Shown: positions 43,553 to 53,031, counted from the first letter of the stretch. The stretch is 64,000 bases of DNA from Bellilinea sp040754815 (GCA_040754815.1 JBFMBX010000002.1:310001-374000), one strand, 5' to 3'. Notes: generated from the letters alone by a model not told the origin. Translations and numbers: made by a program.

Positions 43553-44464
43553 TTGCGTCGAAGACGATCTGTCGAAGACCTCACGGTAGAAGAGTTGAGG
43601 CAAATACTATTGGAAAAACGCCGCGCCGAACGGGAGCAGCGATTGGAGCGCTTTCGGCGCACGGGACGGGTTGTCCGCGTTGAATCTCCTCCCACCCATT
43701 CGGCTTTTGAAGCCACTCACCCGCTCAGCGATACAGATGCCGAACTCGATATCGAACCCGCCACCCGGCGAAAACAAAAAAGCTGGCTGGATCGTTTTCT
43801 GCTTTTCGTTGAAATTGCCGCAGTATTGGGACTGGCGTTTATTTTGCTGAACGGCATGAATCTGATTCGTAACCTTAATGAGGAAGTTGCCGCTGCTTTG
43901 CAGCAGCCCACCTTCACTCCCACACCGCTCATTCAGGCGGTTGTACTGCCTTCGGGTCACACTCCGCCCAATTCACCCGGTGGCGTGCAGCCCAATGAGG
44001 CCGAAATTCCCGAACACCTGCGCCCCCTGGTGCAAACCTTTGCCAGCCTGCCGCTGCCCACCCCCAGCCCGGAACAGGCGGTTCGCATTCAAATCCCCGC
44101 TATCGGCGTGGATGCACCGGTGGTTCAGGGGGATGGATGGGAACAATTGAAAAAAGGCGTTGGCACCATGATCGGCTCCCCCAACCCGGGGCAAAAGGGT
44201 AATCTGGTGCTTTCTGCCCACAATGATGTGTTCGGTGAAATCTTCCGCGATCTGGATAAATTAAAAAAAGGCGATGAAATCATCGTTTATACCAGTCAGC
44301 GGGCTTATGTCTATGTGGTTGAACAGAGTCAAATCGTTGAACCCACCCGCGTTGAAGTTCTCGCCCCGACCCGTGAAGCGGTGGTTACGCTGATTTCATG
44401 TTATCCCTACATGGTCAACACCCACCGCATCGTGGTTACTGCAAACTTTGTTGAAGAACGATAA
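43553..44464 (+). CDS. sortase (class D/E-like transpeptidase)
   Basis: A 303-residue membrane-anchored sortase. A charged cytosolic N-terminus (1-80), one membrane helix (about 82-104), a Pro/Thr linker and the sortase barrel (about 175-303) with catalytic H223 (SAHND), C283 (ISCYPY) and R292. It should join LPxTG-type proteins to surface amines or release them. TTG start; AAGGAG lies upstream at a slightly long distance. The LPDTG protein at 19913 is a possible substrate. Confidence 0.93.
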   Translation: MRRRRSVEDLTVEELRQILLEKRRAEREQRLERFRRTGRVVRVESPPTHSAFEATHPLSDTDAELDIEPATRRKQKSWLDRFLLFVEIAAVLGLAFILLNGMNLIRNLNEEVAAALQQPTFTPTPLIQAVVLPSGHTPPNSPGGVQPNEAEIPEHLRPLVQTFASLPLPTPSPEQAVRIQIPAIGVDAPVVQGDGWEQLKKGVGTMIGSPNPGQKGNLVLSAHNDVFGEIFRDLDKLKKGDEIIVYTSQRAYVYVVEQSQIVEPTRVEVLAPTREAVVTLISCYPYMVNTHRIVVTANFVEER

Positions 44465-44496
44465 AACCTAAAAACTTTATTTTTGAGGAGTTGTGA

Positions 44497-44712
44497 ATGG
44501 CTAAAAAACAAAAACGCCGTGTTTCATCCAGCGAATCGGTTGTGCGCGAAAGCCCCGCTAAGGTTGCACCCGCCCCAACCGGTCGTTATTCTTCCGCCAG
44601 CAGCGAATTTAACCCCGATTACACCCCTATCATCAAAGATCTGAAGCGGATCGGCATTCTGGCCGGGTCATTCTTTGCTATTCTGATTATTTTGTCGTTC
44701 TTTTTGCGTTAA
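44497..44712 (+). CDS. small C-terminally anchored membrane protein
   Basis: A 71-residue protein: basic, Ser/Pro-rich cytosolic part and one C-terminal membrane helix (about 52-70). GAGGAG precedes ATG. It lies 32 bp after the sortase and may be co-transcribed. Family not recognised. Confidence 0.7.
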   Translation: MAKKQKRRVSSSESVVRESPAKVAPAPTGRYSSASSEFNPDYTPIIKDLKRIGILAGSFFAILIILSFFLR

Positions 44713-44741
44713 GGATTGATTCTGCGCGGGCAGAGGGAACA

Positions 44742-45050
44742 TCATCCCCCCGTGGCTACCGCAACCAGGGTAAGGCGGTCGCCGTCGCTGGGGGAATCAT
44801 CCATGAGGAAGGCTGGCTGAGCCATCTCCCCATTAATAATGAAGAGGTTGGAGTTTAACAGGGCTTTTTTGTCCTCCTGAATGATGATTCCAACCATATC
44901 GGGATAGCGCTCCGCCAGCCATTCGATAATCTGACCATACGTGGTACCGTGTGGAAATTCAACCTCAATCGCCGGCACTCCGGCGATATATTTTGCCAGA
45001 TTGGTAAATTCAATGGTGATATGAAGGGTATTCGATTGCTTGCCGCTCAT
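44742..45050 (-). CDS. MoaD/ThiS-like ubiquitin-fold protein
   Basis: A 102-residue beta-grasp protein. FPHGTTYGQIIEWLAERYP, LNSNLFIINGEM and the C-terminal end TLVAVATGG match MoaD/ThiS, with a terminal GlyGly ready for thiocarboxylation. It may supply sulfur for the molybdenum cofactor of the hydroxylase encoded nearby, or serve another sulfur transfer. ATG at 45050 lies 4 bp after the preceding stop; a TTG at 45074 would add 8 residues. Confidence 0.82.
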   Translation of the reverse strand: MSGKQSNTLHITIEFTNLAKYIAGVPAIEVEFPHGTTYGQIIEWLAERYPDMVGIIIQEDKKALLNSNLFIINGEMAQPAFLMDDSPSDGDRLTLVAVATGG

Positions 45051-45054
45051 CTTA

Positions 45055-45384
45055 TTACTTGAAACAGAAAGCAAATAATACCGCGCCGCCGGAGGTTCCC
45101 ACCCACCAGTAATCCTGCATGATTTGCGGAAATGAGGTTGCCTGACGGGCAGCCAGCCCCACCAGCATCAAAGCAACAGCAATGACAACCAATACCCAGC
45201 TGCGAATTTCGTATCTCGGCTTATTCGGGTCGGGCAGACTGACTTTGGTGCCCTTTTTCGCTTTCTTGGCCATGAGCGCCTGTTCGCGTTCCAGCCGCCG
45301 CTTCCTGCCGCGCAGCATGGCCAACCGAAGGTAGAAGAAAAGCATTGCCACCGCCGTAACGGCCAGTCCCAAATCGAATTTCAT
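45055..45384 (-). CDS. two-TM membrane protein of unknown function
   Basis: A 109-residue protein with an N-terminal helix (about 4-22), a basic linker and one or two further hydrophobic segments (62-80, 93-108). ATG at 45384 overlaps the preceding stop (ATGA) and follows GGAGG by 6 nt. Family not recognised; it sits between an unknown protein and MoaD. Confidence 0.7.
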   Translation of the reverse strand: MKFDLGLAVTAVAMLFFYLRLAMLRGRKRRLEREQALMAKKAKKGTKVSLPDPNKPRYEIRSWVLVVIAVALMLVGLAARQATSFPQIMQDYWWVGTSGGAVLFAFCFK

Positions 45385-45890
45385 TCTAATCCTCCAAAGT
45401 CTTTCTTCCACACATATTTGAGAACGGTATTGTAAAAAGTCTGCATAGAGGGCTTTGGTCCTTCCTTAATCCGCAACATCCTGCAACGCGGGGTGATTTC
45501 AACGAACATTGTCCCGCTTTCGCTCATTTCGGTGGGTACTTTTTCCAACGCAAATACGCGGGTGTTGGGCAGGCGCACCATCGGCAAACGTTTTTCGGGG
45601 GTTTGAACCAATGCCATCATGTAAAACTCATAATTGGCGGTCGGCGTGGGTAACCGCACTAGGACCACACGTGACTTTTTCTGAGGCACTTCGCGAAATT
45701 CATACTGTGCCCCGGCAAAGGAAGAACATTTGGAATCATCCAGACGCTCGCCAACATGGTCCCACCAGAATTTGAGAAACTTCAAGCCGTCCCGTTCCAG
45801 ATATTCCATAAATCCTTTGGTTTGCGAGTGAAAGAGAGTCGGCAGGGCTTCATGGCAGAAATTGTAGTGCTGGCTCTTATTTTTATCCAT
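45381..45890 (-). CDS. conserved protein of unknown function
   Basis: A 169-residue soluble protein with a Trp-rich N-terminal half (FLKFWWDHVGER) and several Cys; no motif recognised. TGAGGAG precedes ATG. It directly abuts the NmrA-type reductase and overlaps the next gene, so it is coupled to both, and probably works in the same pathway. Confidence 0.65.
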   Translation of the reverse strand: MDKNKSQHYNFCHEALPTLFHSQTKGFMEYLERDGLKFLKFWWDHVGERLDDSKCSSFAGAQYEFREVPQKKSRVVLVRLPTPTANYEFYMMALVQTPEKRLPMVRLPNTRVFALEKVPTEMSESGTMFVEITPRCRMLRIKEGPKPSMQTFYNTVLKYVWKKDFGGLE

Positions 45891-46771
45891 TACGCACTCC
45901 TCAAATGCTCAATCTCTTTGGTAATAAATTCATCGAAGGTGGTGGGATTTCTCCCCAGCAGCATCCTCAAAACGTTGGGGTTACCCCGCATCCCGTATTT
46001 TTCGTAATAAACAAACATCTTCAACAAGGTATTAACCGCATATTCAGACATGCCTCCCAACAGCATTTTACGCCGCCATTCCTGACGGTCAAGTTCCACG
46101 GGAGTAACCGGCTTACGCAGGAATTTTGATAGTCTTCCAGTAATCTCACGCGCTGTGAGTACTTCTGTCCCGCACAATTCATAGATGGCATAAGCATGAT
46201 TTTCTTCCATCAACACTTTGGCCGCCGCAGCAGCCACGTCCCCCAAATGCACCTGACTCAACGGAGCATCCACCGAATAGGGAACGGCATACCTGCCTTC
46301 ATTCTGTATAGTATTCCAGTAACCCAACAGGTTTTCCATATATACTGCGGGCTGTAAGATGGTGAACACCAACCCGCTGGCGAATAAACACTCTTCAACC
46401 CGCATCTTCAGCCAGTGATGCGGCATTTCCTCCACTTGCGGGTGTAAAACCGAATGGTAAACAAAGCGTTGTACGCCATGGCGTTGAGCCGCGCCGATCA
46501 AGTTTTCGGCTATGCGCAGTTCATCCGGATTCATGTTCGGCGGTATGTGATATACCGTGCCGATTCCCTGCATGGCTCGATCCGCCAGCAAGTCATCCCG
46601 CAAATCGCCGCTGATAAAGTCATCCACCCCTAACCGTTGCAGGGGAATTGTATAAGCATCCTGACGCACCCATGCCCGGATTGCCACGCCTTTTTCCTTC
46701 AGCATCCTGCACACGGCCATGCCGGTTTTGCCGCCCGCACCGGTGATGAGAATTTTTGTTTCCTCTTTCAT
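45890..46771 (-). CDS. NmrA-family NAD(P)-binding reductase-like protein
   Basis: A 293-residue atypical short-chain dehydrogenase. The nucleotide motif TGAGGKTG near the N-terminus is typical of NmrA/SDR5 proteins, which reduce quinones or sense redox. The Tyr-Lys catalytic pair of classical SDRs is not obvious. ATG at 46771 follows CAGGATCAAGG, with TATAAT 12 nt upstream. It heads the four-gene unit that ends in MoaD. Confidence 0.82.
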   Translation of the reverse strand: MKEETKILITGAGGKTGMAVCRMLKEKGVAIRAWVRQDAYTIPLQRLGVDDFISGDLRDDLLADRAMQGIGTVYHIPPNMNPDELRIAENLIGAAQRHGVQRFVYHSVLHPQVEEMPHHWLKMRVEECLFASGLVFTILQPAVYMENLLGYWNTIQNEGRYAVPYSVDAPLSQVHLGDVAAAAAKVLMEENHAYAIYELCGTEVLTAREITGRLSKFLRKPVTPVELDRQEWRRKMLLGGMSEYAVNTLLKMFVYYEKYGMRGNPNVLRMLLGRNPTTFDEFITKEIEHLRSA

Positions 46772-46783
46772 CCTTGATCCTGA

Positions 46784-46789
46784 ATTATA
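46784..46789 (-). promoter_or_regulatory. -10 for the NmrA-MoaD unit
   Basis: Minus-strand TATAAT directly after the permease terminator; predicted leader about 5 nt. Confidence 0.5.
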
Positions 46790-46793
46790 TTCC

Positions 46794-46832
46794 AAAAAGG
46801 CTCCCGATGTCCGGGTGACGACATCGGGAGCC
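46794..46832 (-). terminator. Rho-independent terminator of the permease gene
   Basis: GGCTCCCGATGTC and its exact complement form a 13-bp stem with an 8-nt loop; TTTTTGG follows on the minus strand. It separates the permease from the NmrA unit. Confidence 0.9.
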
Positions 46833-46893
46833 GGGGAAGTGGGCCGGGCAAAGCGAACCTTGCTCAGCCCTTTTTTCTCGTCAGCACCCCAGT

Positions 46894-48297
46894 TTAGAGA
46901 TTCGGATTGAGCCGCTCTACCGGCGGTTTCCAGACGTTGGTGATCAGGTTCAGGATGATACCTACCACCGCACCCGTCGCAATGGAGGGCCAGCCAAAGG
47001 GGAACAGACCCTTGAGAATCGGGATCGGCAGGAAGCCGCCGGTGTAGCCGATGTTACCGCCAATACCGATGATCAGAATGGTCGCACCAATGGCCAGTTG
47101 TTTGGGATCGAACAGGTTAACCTTCTCCGCCAGCATCAGCGCAATACCCTGCATGCCGATGACGCCGAACAGGTAGATGGACAAACCACCGGAAACCGCA
47201 GTGGGGATGGTCGAAACCAGATCCGCCAGTGGGCCGATGAAGCCCAACAGCACCGAGATTAAACCTGCTGTGATCAGCACCGGACCGGAGTAGTTGCGGG
47301 TGATCACCATCAGCGAGTTGTTCTCACCGTAGTTTGTACCGGCGGTGGAGCCGAAGATACCGTTGATCAGGTCGTTCAAACCGTCAATCATCAGGTTGAT
47401 GCCGATATAGCGGTTGAGGCGCAGTTTTTCGCGACCCTGTTCTTCGGCCAGATGATCCACATACAGGCTGATCTGATACAGGTGAGCGGTGGATTCGGGG
47501 ATGGTGGCGATGGCCATCACACCCACACCGAAGATCACCGTCAGGGTCAGGTCACTGGCAAAGTTGGGAAAAGTGAACTGCGGAGCGCGGAACAGCGCCG
47601 ACTGACCCAGCAGCGAGAAGTTGACCAGCCCGAAGGGAATGGCCACGATGTAACCGACAATCGCCGCCAGCAAAATCGGCAGCATACCGATGAAGCCCTT
47701 GCCCTGCAAGTAAACCGAGAATATGAATGCGGCCAGCAGGGTGATGAGGGAAACCGTCCACCAGGTCATATCGCCGGTCAGGATGCCGCCGGCCACACCG
47801 GATGACATGTCCAAAGCAGCCTTACCAAGACCAATACCGATGGTGCAGGCCACCGAACCGGTCACCACAGGCGGCAGGACTTTATCGAGAGCCTCTTTAC
47901 CGCCCGAAAGGCGGATGATCAACCCAACGATGATGTTGATCGTACCGGTAGCGATGAAACCGGTCTGTACGATGGACAGCAACGCCGGATCAGCCGGGAC
48001 GCCAAAGGTCGGTTTGGTAATGGCCGTAACGGCAGCGATGTAGCTGAAGGAAGAGCCGTAATACAGCGGGATATAATTGCCGATGGCCAGTTTGGAGGCA
48101 ATCAACGCCACCACCGTACCAAAACCGGTTACCGTCAACACGGTGCTGACCGGGAAGCCCATCAGCAGCGCGCAGAGCACCGTCGCCGGGAACATGGTGA
48201 TCACGTGCTGGAAGCCCAGCAGGATCATGCGCCCAATCGGCGGGGTATCCTGGGGAAGGTAACCCAGTACTGCTGGTTTTTTAACATCTGTTGCCAT
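46894..48297 (-). CDS. NCS2 uracil/xanthine-type permease
   Basis: A 467-residue nucleobase transporter with about twelve to fourteen helices. GFQHVITMFPATV in TM1, the STVGTNYGENNSL-like TM8 motif (here GTNYGENNSL) and ISVLLGFIGPLADLVSTIPTAV are family features. It should import a purine or pyrimidine with protons. The Gln-His motif favours nucleobase over ascorbate. It is coded after CoxG and before the NmrA unit, tying nucleobase uptake to the molybdenum hydroxylase. Confidence 0.93.
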   Translation of the reverse strand: MATDVKKPAVLGYLPQDTPPIGRMILLGFQHVITMFPATVLCALLMGFPVSTVLTVTGFGTVVALIASKLAIGNYIPLYYGSSFSYIAAVTAITKPTFGVPADPALLSIVQTGFIATGTINIIVGLIIRLSGGKEALDKVLPPVVTGSVACTIGIGLGKAALDMSSGVAGGILTGDMTWWTVSLITLLAAFIFSVYLQGKGFIGMLPILLAAIVGYIVAIPFGLVNFSLLGQSALFRAPQFTFPNFASDLTLTVIFGVGVMAIATIPESTAHLYQISLYVDHLAEEQGREKLRLNRYIGINLMIDGLNDLINGIFGSTAGTNYGENNSLMVITRNYSGPVLITAGLISVLLGFIGPLADLVSTIPTAVSGGLSIYLFGVIGMQGIALMLAEKVNLFDPKQLAIGATILIIGIGGNIGYTGGFLPIPILKGLFPFGWPSIATGAVVGIILNLITNVWKPPVERLNPNL

Positions 48298-48397
48298 TGA
48301 AGTCTTCCTCCCTTGAAGAAAGAATGGATAGAATGAATTGAATACTGTGGGTTGGGAATTGGGTTCGGAAAAACTGCCCTTCTTCGTTCAGGTACAT
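48281..48397 (-). CDS. short upstream ORF overlapping the permease start
   Basis: A 38-codon ORF with ATG after a very strong AAGGAGG site. It ends 17 bp inside the permease gene in another reading frame. The coding evidence is only the ribosome site and overlap; it may regulate permease translation by coupling, or be chance. Confidence 0.35.
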   Translation of the reverse strand: MYLNEEGQFFRTQFPTHSIQFILSILSSREEDFNGNRC

Positions 48398-48499
48398 CCT
48401 CTCCTCCTTGCGGGATTCAGGTGGACATCCGAACCTTTTTGGGGAGAAAATCACTCCTGCGCTTTTCGATAGGCACCTCCTTTCTTTTTTTCAGCGGCC

Positions 48500-49135
48500 T
48501 TAACCGCTGCAGCCACGGAATAAAACAGCAAGAAGAACTAATACAGCAACCAGAGGGATGATGTACATCAACAAGCGAACCTCTGGTATTTTAGTTAAAC
48601 CCCCCGCCATATCTTTGGCTACGGCTGCGGCAAATTCGGTTTCGGAGGGGGGTTTGAAGTCAACAACCTCACTGCCGCTGGCTTTGGCAGCAAGGCGTGC
48701 TTCCAACGCTTTATCCAACACTTCAAAAGCCTGACGAATCATGGTCTTGGCAACCGAATCGATCATGCGCTGGCCCACACTCGCCAGTGCGCCGCCGATG
48801 TTCAGATCGCCTTCGTATTTCATCAGGGTGGTGCCGTCACCTTGATCAATAAATTGAACTTTACCCACACCTTTGGCAAAGCCGGGTGTACCGCGCCCAT
48901 CCACCGTTAGCGTGCAGGTTTCGGGTTCTACCACATCAGAAATGACCAGTTTGCCGGTAAAAGAGCCGGAAACCGGGCCAATACGCACATTCATCGCGCC
49001 TTCGTACTCATTTTCAGCAATCATTTCCAGCTTTTGCGTTCCCGGTAAGGCACTGGCTAATACCTCGGGGTCATAGAACATTTCCCAGACTGCTTCGCGG
49101 GGACCTTTAAACACGTGCTCACCTTCCAGTTTCAT
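48500..49135 (-). CDS. CoxG-family SRPBCC protein, C-terminally anchored
   Basis: A 211-residue protein with a START/SRPBCC domain (residues ~1-145: MKLEGEHVFKGPREAVWE, LASALPG) and a C-terminal membrane helix (about 185-206). CoxG anchors carbon-monoxide dehydrogenase to the membrane; relatives accompany other molybdenum hydroxylases. ATG at 49135 follows GGAGG. It lies right after the large hydroxylase subunit, supporting membrane recruitment. Confidence 0.88.
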   Translation of the reverse strand: MKLEGEHVFKGPREAVWEMFYDPEVLASALPGTQKLEMIAENEYEGAMNVRIGPVSGSFTGKLVISDVVEPETCTLTVDGRGTPGFAKGVGKVQFIDQGDGTTLMKYEGDLNIGGALASVGQRMIDSVAKTMIRQAFEVLDKALEARLAAKASGSEVVDFKPPSETEFAAAVAKDMAGGLTKIPEVRLLMYIIPLVAVLVLLAVLFRGCSG

Positions 49136-49207
49136 TATAAGTATTCCTCCATCAAGGATAAAGTAAAGTTTGGGTTTGGATTGGTGATCCAATTATGGCG
49201 AAGGGCA

Positions 49208-51556
49208 TCAAGCGCCCTTCGCCTGTTGAACATAGGTAAAGATTCGGCTGGGTGAAAGCGTATCGCGGTCGAATTCAACTCCGGTATCCCACAGCGCATT
49301 TTCCACCGCCTGTGTAAATACGGAAGGTATGGGGATTGCTCCCGCTTCACCCACACCTTTGATACCCAATGGATTGAGCGGTGATGGTGTTTCCATGTGA
49401 CCCAATACCAGTTTCTTGGGCATATCGGTCGCCTGCGGGAAGAGATAATCCATGAACGAGGCGGTCACCAGCTGGCCGTTTTCATCATAGATGAGCTCTT
49501 CGTAGAACGCATCACCGATCCCCATCTGGATACCGCCGTGAATCTGTCCGTCCACTACCATCGGGTTGACCGGTGTACCGCAATCATGCACAAAGGCCAT
49601 TTTTTCCAGACTGACCTGCATGGTTTCGGGGTCCACTTCCACGATTAACCCCACAGCACCTGCACCGGTAGCGCCGTACGGCGGGCCGTAATAGGCTACC
49701 GCTTCCAGCCCCGGCTCGGTACCCGGTTCCATCGTTCCGCGCATGGGGTTGGCCAGGGTTGCCAGATCACCCAGCGCAATAAATTTAGAGGGAATATCGG
49801 CAACACGCACCACGCCATCCGCCAGTTCCAGTTCTTCTTCCGGCGCTTGCAAAATCTTGCTGGCCAGTTTGAGCGCTTTCTGGCGCACTTTTTGAGCCGC
49901 CAGATGGGTTGCCGTGCCGGCCACCGTGATGCCGCGGCTGGCAAAAGTACCCGCCCCCCAGCCGAAGTAACCGGTATCGCCGGTGATGACTTTAACATCC
50001 TTCACGTCCACGCCCAGCTGATCGGCCACGATCTGAGCAAAGGTGGTGTAATGCGCCTGTCCCTGTGAGGTATAACCTGTGGTAACCACAACCTTACCAT
50101 TGCCGCCCACGGTCACCCGTGCACCTTCGTAAGGTCCTACCCCTGTTCCTTCGCTGAAGCAGGCAACACCAATGCCAACTTTCTTACCCTCGGCGCGCAG
50201 TTTGGGCTGCACTTCCTTGACGAATTTATCGTATTCGATCAATTCAAGGGTCTTCTCAAAAGCGGAGGGATAATCACCGCTATCCAGCACACCTTCCACA
50301 AAGTCCTGGCCGATGATGCTGGTATAGTAGGGGTAAGCGTTGGCGGGCAGCAAGTTCTTGCGGCGGATTTCCACCGGGCTCATGCCCAGTTCTTTGGCGG
50401 CAGCATCCAGCATTCGTTCCATCACAAAGACGCCGTACTGTCGGCCCGCGCCACGCACCGGGGTGACGATCATCTGGTTGGTGAACACCACATAGAACTC
50501 GGTCAGGAAGTTCGGCACACGGTAATTGGTGACCGTGTGGGTCTGGGTGTTAAGCGGCACCGTCATCATGTAGGGATTGTATGCGCCGGTGTTGTGATAG
50601 AAAAAGTCTTTCAAACCCACAATTGTACCGTCGCGTTTGACGGCGATCTCGCAGTAATGAACCTGATCGCGTTCCGAGGTGGTGGCTAAAAAGTTCTCAC
50701 GGCGATCTTCGAACCACTTAATCGGCCGATCCAGTTTCATCGCCAGATAGGTGATGAGTACGTCATCCGGCAGCGAAGTGTTGATTTTCGGCCCAAAGCC
50801 GCCGCCGGTATTCGGGGTAATCACCCGCACCTGACTTTCGAACAGCCCTAGCCGGGCAGCGGTCTGATTGCGCAGCGCAATCACCGATTGCGTGCCGCAC
50901 CAGATGGTCATCTGCTTGGCGTGCTTATCCCATTGCACAACAATGCCGCGGTTTTCCATGGCCGCACCGGCATTGCGGTTGATGAAGAACTTGCGCTTGA
51001 TGATCAAATCGGCTTCTTTGACCGCCTGTTCCCACGAACCGCGTTCCTGCCGCACGTGGCCGGCCTCGTTGGAGGGCAGGTCTTCATGCACCAGCGGCGA
51101 ACCGGGTTGAAGCGCCTTTTCCAGATCCACCACGGCCTCCAGCGGCTCGTAATCCACATAAATCAGATCACAGGCATCTTCGGCAATGTAACGCGATTCG
51201 GCAATCACAATCGCCACCGGTTCACCAGCATAACGCACCTTGTCTTTGGCAATCGGCATGGTGGTGCGGGCTGCATAAGTGGCCCCCTTGATTGCAGTGG
51301 GAGGCGGCACCTGTAACGGCCCCGGTTTGATGTAATCACCGAAATCCTCGGCGGTATAAACCCCGATCACCCCCGGCAGTTTGCGCGCTTCGCTGACATC
51401 AATGCTTTTGATGCGGGCATGGGCGTAATCGGAGCGTTTGAAAGCGGCATGAAGCATGCCCGGAAGTTTGATATCATCCAGAAATTGCACATTGCCGGTA
51501 ATCAGTTCCGGGTCTTCGAGCCGTAAAATGGATTGATGAACGTATTTACCTGCCAC
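49208..51556 (-). CDS. xanthine dehydrogenase family, molybdopterin-binding subunit
   Basis: A 782-residue catalytic subunit. The cofactor loops GGGFG (251-255), RGAGR (368-372) and the C-terminal GVGEAG with the active Glu are present. The form I CO dehydrogenase signature (AYxCSFR) is absent; RGAGRQYG stands in its place, so this hydroxylates a carbon substrate such as a purine or other N-heterocycle. GTG at 51556 after AGGAG is the likely start. It works with the 2Fe-2S and FAD subunits encoded just upstream. Confidence 0.94.
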   Translation of the reverse strand: MAGKYVHQSILRLEDPELITGNVQFLDDIKLPGMLHAAFKRSDYAHARIKSIDVSEARKLPGVIGVYTAEDFGDYIKPGPLQVPPPTAIKGATYAARTTMPIAKDKVRYAGEPVAIVIAESRYIAEDACDLIYVDYEPLEAVVDLEKALQPGSPLVHEDLPSNEAGHVRQERGSWEQAVKEADLIIKRKFFINRNAGAAMENRGIVVQWDKHAKQMTIWCGTQSVIALRNQTAARLGLFESQVRVITPNTGGGFGPKINTSLPDDVLITYLAMKLDRPIKWFEDRRENFLATTSERDQVHYCEIAVKRDGTIVGLKDFFYHNTGAYNPYMMTVPLNTQTHTVTNYRVPNFLTEFYVVFTNQMIVTPVRGAGRQYGVFVMERMLDAAAKELGMSPVEIRRKNLLPANAYPYYTSIIGQDFVEGVLDSGDYPSAFEKTLELIEYDKFVKEVQPKLRAEGKKVGIGVACFSEGTGVGPYEGARVTVGGNGKVVVTTGYTSQGQAHYTTFAQIVADQLGVDVKDVKVITGDTGYFGWGAGTFASRGITVAGTATHLAAQKVRQKALKLASKILQAPEEELELADGVVRVADIPSKFIALGDLATLANPMRGTMEPGTEPGLEAVAYYGPPYGATGAGAVGLIVEVDPETMQVSLEKMAFVHDCGTPVNPMVVDGQIHGGIQMGIGDAFYEELIYDENGQLVTASFMDYLFPQATDMPKKLVLGHMETPSPLNPLGIKGVGEAGAIPIPSVFTQAVENALWDTGVEFDRDTLSPSRIFTYVQQAKGA

Positions 51557-51577
51557 GGTTGCTTCTCCTTTCATCCT

Positions 51578-52057
51578 TTAATGAGACGCCATCTTTTGGG
51601 CAGCCAGTTTTACCGCCTCGACGATGTTGAAATAGCCGGTGCAGCGGCAGAAGTTGCCATCAATCGCCTCACGGATTTCTTCCTCGGTGGGATTGGGGTT
51701 ATCACCCAGATAATCCACCAGCGTCATCAGAAAGCCGGGGGTGCAAAAACCGCATTGCAGGGCGTGTTTTTCGATGAATGCCTGCTGAATGGGGTGCAGG
51801 TTATCGGGTGTTCCCAGCGATTCAACCGTCTGAATTTCGTGTCCATCAGCCTGCACGGCAAAGATGGTGCACGAACGCACCGCTTCACCATCCAGCAGAA
51901 TGGTGCAGGCACCGCACAAGCCGTGTTCGCAGCCCACATGCGTACCGGTGAGACCAAGATCGTGGCGGATAAAGTCACTCAGCAGAAGACGGGGCTCAAC
52001 CTCGCGCTCATACTGCTTGCCATTGACGGTTACGTTAATTTTGACTGTTTGAGCCAT
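51578..52057 (-). CDS. xanthine dehydrogenase family, 2Fe-2S subunit
   Basis: A 159-residue two-cluster iron-sulfur subunit. C43, C48, C51 and C63 form the plant-ferredoxin cluster (CEHGLCGAC) and C102, C105, C137 and C139 the second (CGFC, CRC). It passes electrons from molybdenum to FAD. The gene order FAD - FeS - Mo matches CoxMSL. Confidence 0.96.
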   Translation of the reverse strand: MAQTVKINVTVNGKQYEREVEPRLLLSDFIRHDLGLTGTHVGCEHGLCGACTILLDGEAVRSCTIFAVQADGHEIQTVESLGTPDNLHPIQQAFIEKHALQCGFCTPGFLMTLVDYLGDNPNPTEEEIREAIDGNFCRCTGYFNIVEAVKLAAQKMASH

Positions 52058-52070
52058 GTCATCCTCCTTT

Positions 52071-52943
52071 TTACTTTGCTCGCTCGAAGGCTTCGGTCAG
52101 GCCGCGTCTTACCAGCACTTTGACCAGATGCCGGCGGTATTCTGCCGTTCCGTGAATATCCGTGCCGGGATCAACTTCCTCTTTGGAGATTTTCTCGGCC
52201 ACTTCGGCAATTGCCTCAGCAGTGGGGACATTCCCCACCAGAATCTTGGAAGCGGATTGGGAAAGGATGGGGGTTTCACCCACGCTGAACAAGACGACAC
52301 GGACATCCTTGCAGCGTTTATTCTCATCCACGACGACCACGCTGATGACCGCCGCCTGAGCATAACCGCCTTTCTGGCGCGAAACCTGCTGGTAAGAAGC
52401 GCCGCTGCCTTTCTCCATGGGCGGCAGCACCACCTCTGCCAGCATTTCTTCCGGTTCCAACACCGTCATAAACGGCCCCATAAAGAAATCCTCGGCATTC
52501 ACCCAGCGTTCACCGCCCTGCCTGCGGACCAGAAAACGGGCTTTGAGCGCCACCGAAAGCGCTGGCAGCTGGGCCGCCGGGTCGGCGTGGGCAATTGCAC
52601 CGCCAAACGTGCCGCGGTTGCGGATTTGCGGATGAGCAATGTGTTTGATCACGAACGGCACAATTGGGAATCTTTGTGCTACCAGCGGGTCTTTTTCCAC
52701 CGCGCTGTCGCGGGTCATAGTACCAATTGCCAGTCCGCCATCACTGGTAGGTTTGATATAAAACAATTCTCTGATTTTATTCAAGTCAACCAGTGCCGCC
52801 GGGCGCGCCATGCGGAAGTTCATAGCCGGAATCAAACTTTGACCACCGGCAAGCACCTTACCGTCATACCCAAGATTGTGCAGGGTAGCAAGCGCCTCTT
52901 CCACACTGGTTGGGGCGTAATAATCGAATGGTGCTGGTTTCAT
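52071..52943 (-). CDS. xanthine dehydrogenase family, FAD-binding subunit
   Basis: A 290-residue flavoprotein. AGGQSLIPAMNFR and NRGTFGGAIAHADPA are the two FAD motifs of CoxM/XdhB. It hands electrons to NAD or a membrane acceptor; no NAD domain is visible. GAGGAGG precedes ATG. First gene of the hydroxylase operon. Confidence 0.95.
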   Translation of the reverse strand: MKPAPFDYYAPTSVEEALATLHNLGYDGKVLAGGQSLIPAMNFRMARPAALVDLNKIRELFYIKPTSDGGLAIGTMTRDSAVEKDPLVAQRFPIVPFVIKHIAHPQIRNRGTFGGAIAHADPAAQLPALSVALKARFLVRRQGGERWVNAEDFFMGPFMTVLEPEEMLAEVVLPPMEKGSGASYQQVSRQKGGYAQAAVISVVVVDENKRCKDVRVVLFSVGETPILSQSASKILVGNVPTAEAIAEVAEKISKEEVDPGTDIHGTAEYRRHLVKVLVRRGLTEAFERAK

Positions 52944-53031
52944 AAAATTCTTACCTCCTCAAGAGGGCTACTTAAAGTCCTTATGTAATTTTTTGGAAAA
53001 GAGGGGAATAGTCACTGCTGGATTACAACCA

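Noticed and set aside
48298..48499. Purine riboswitch before the permease
   Set aside because: I could not find the conserved three-way junction and loop sequences; only a short ORF is visible.
49208..51556. Aerobic (form I) CO dehydrogenase
   Set aside because: Gene order and CoxG fit, but the AYxCSFR active-site loop is replaced by RGAGRQYG.
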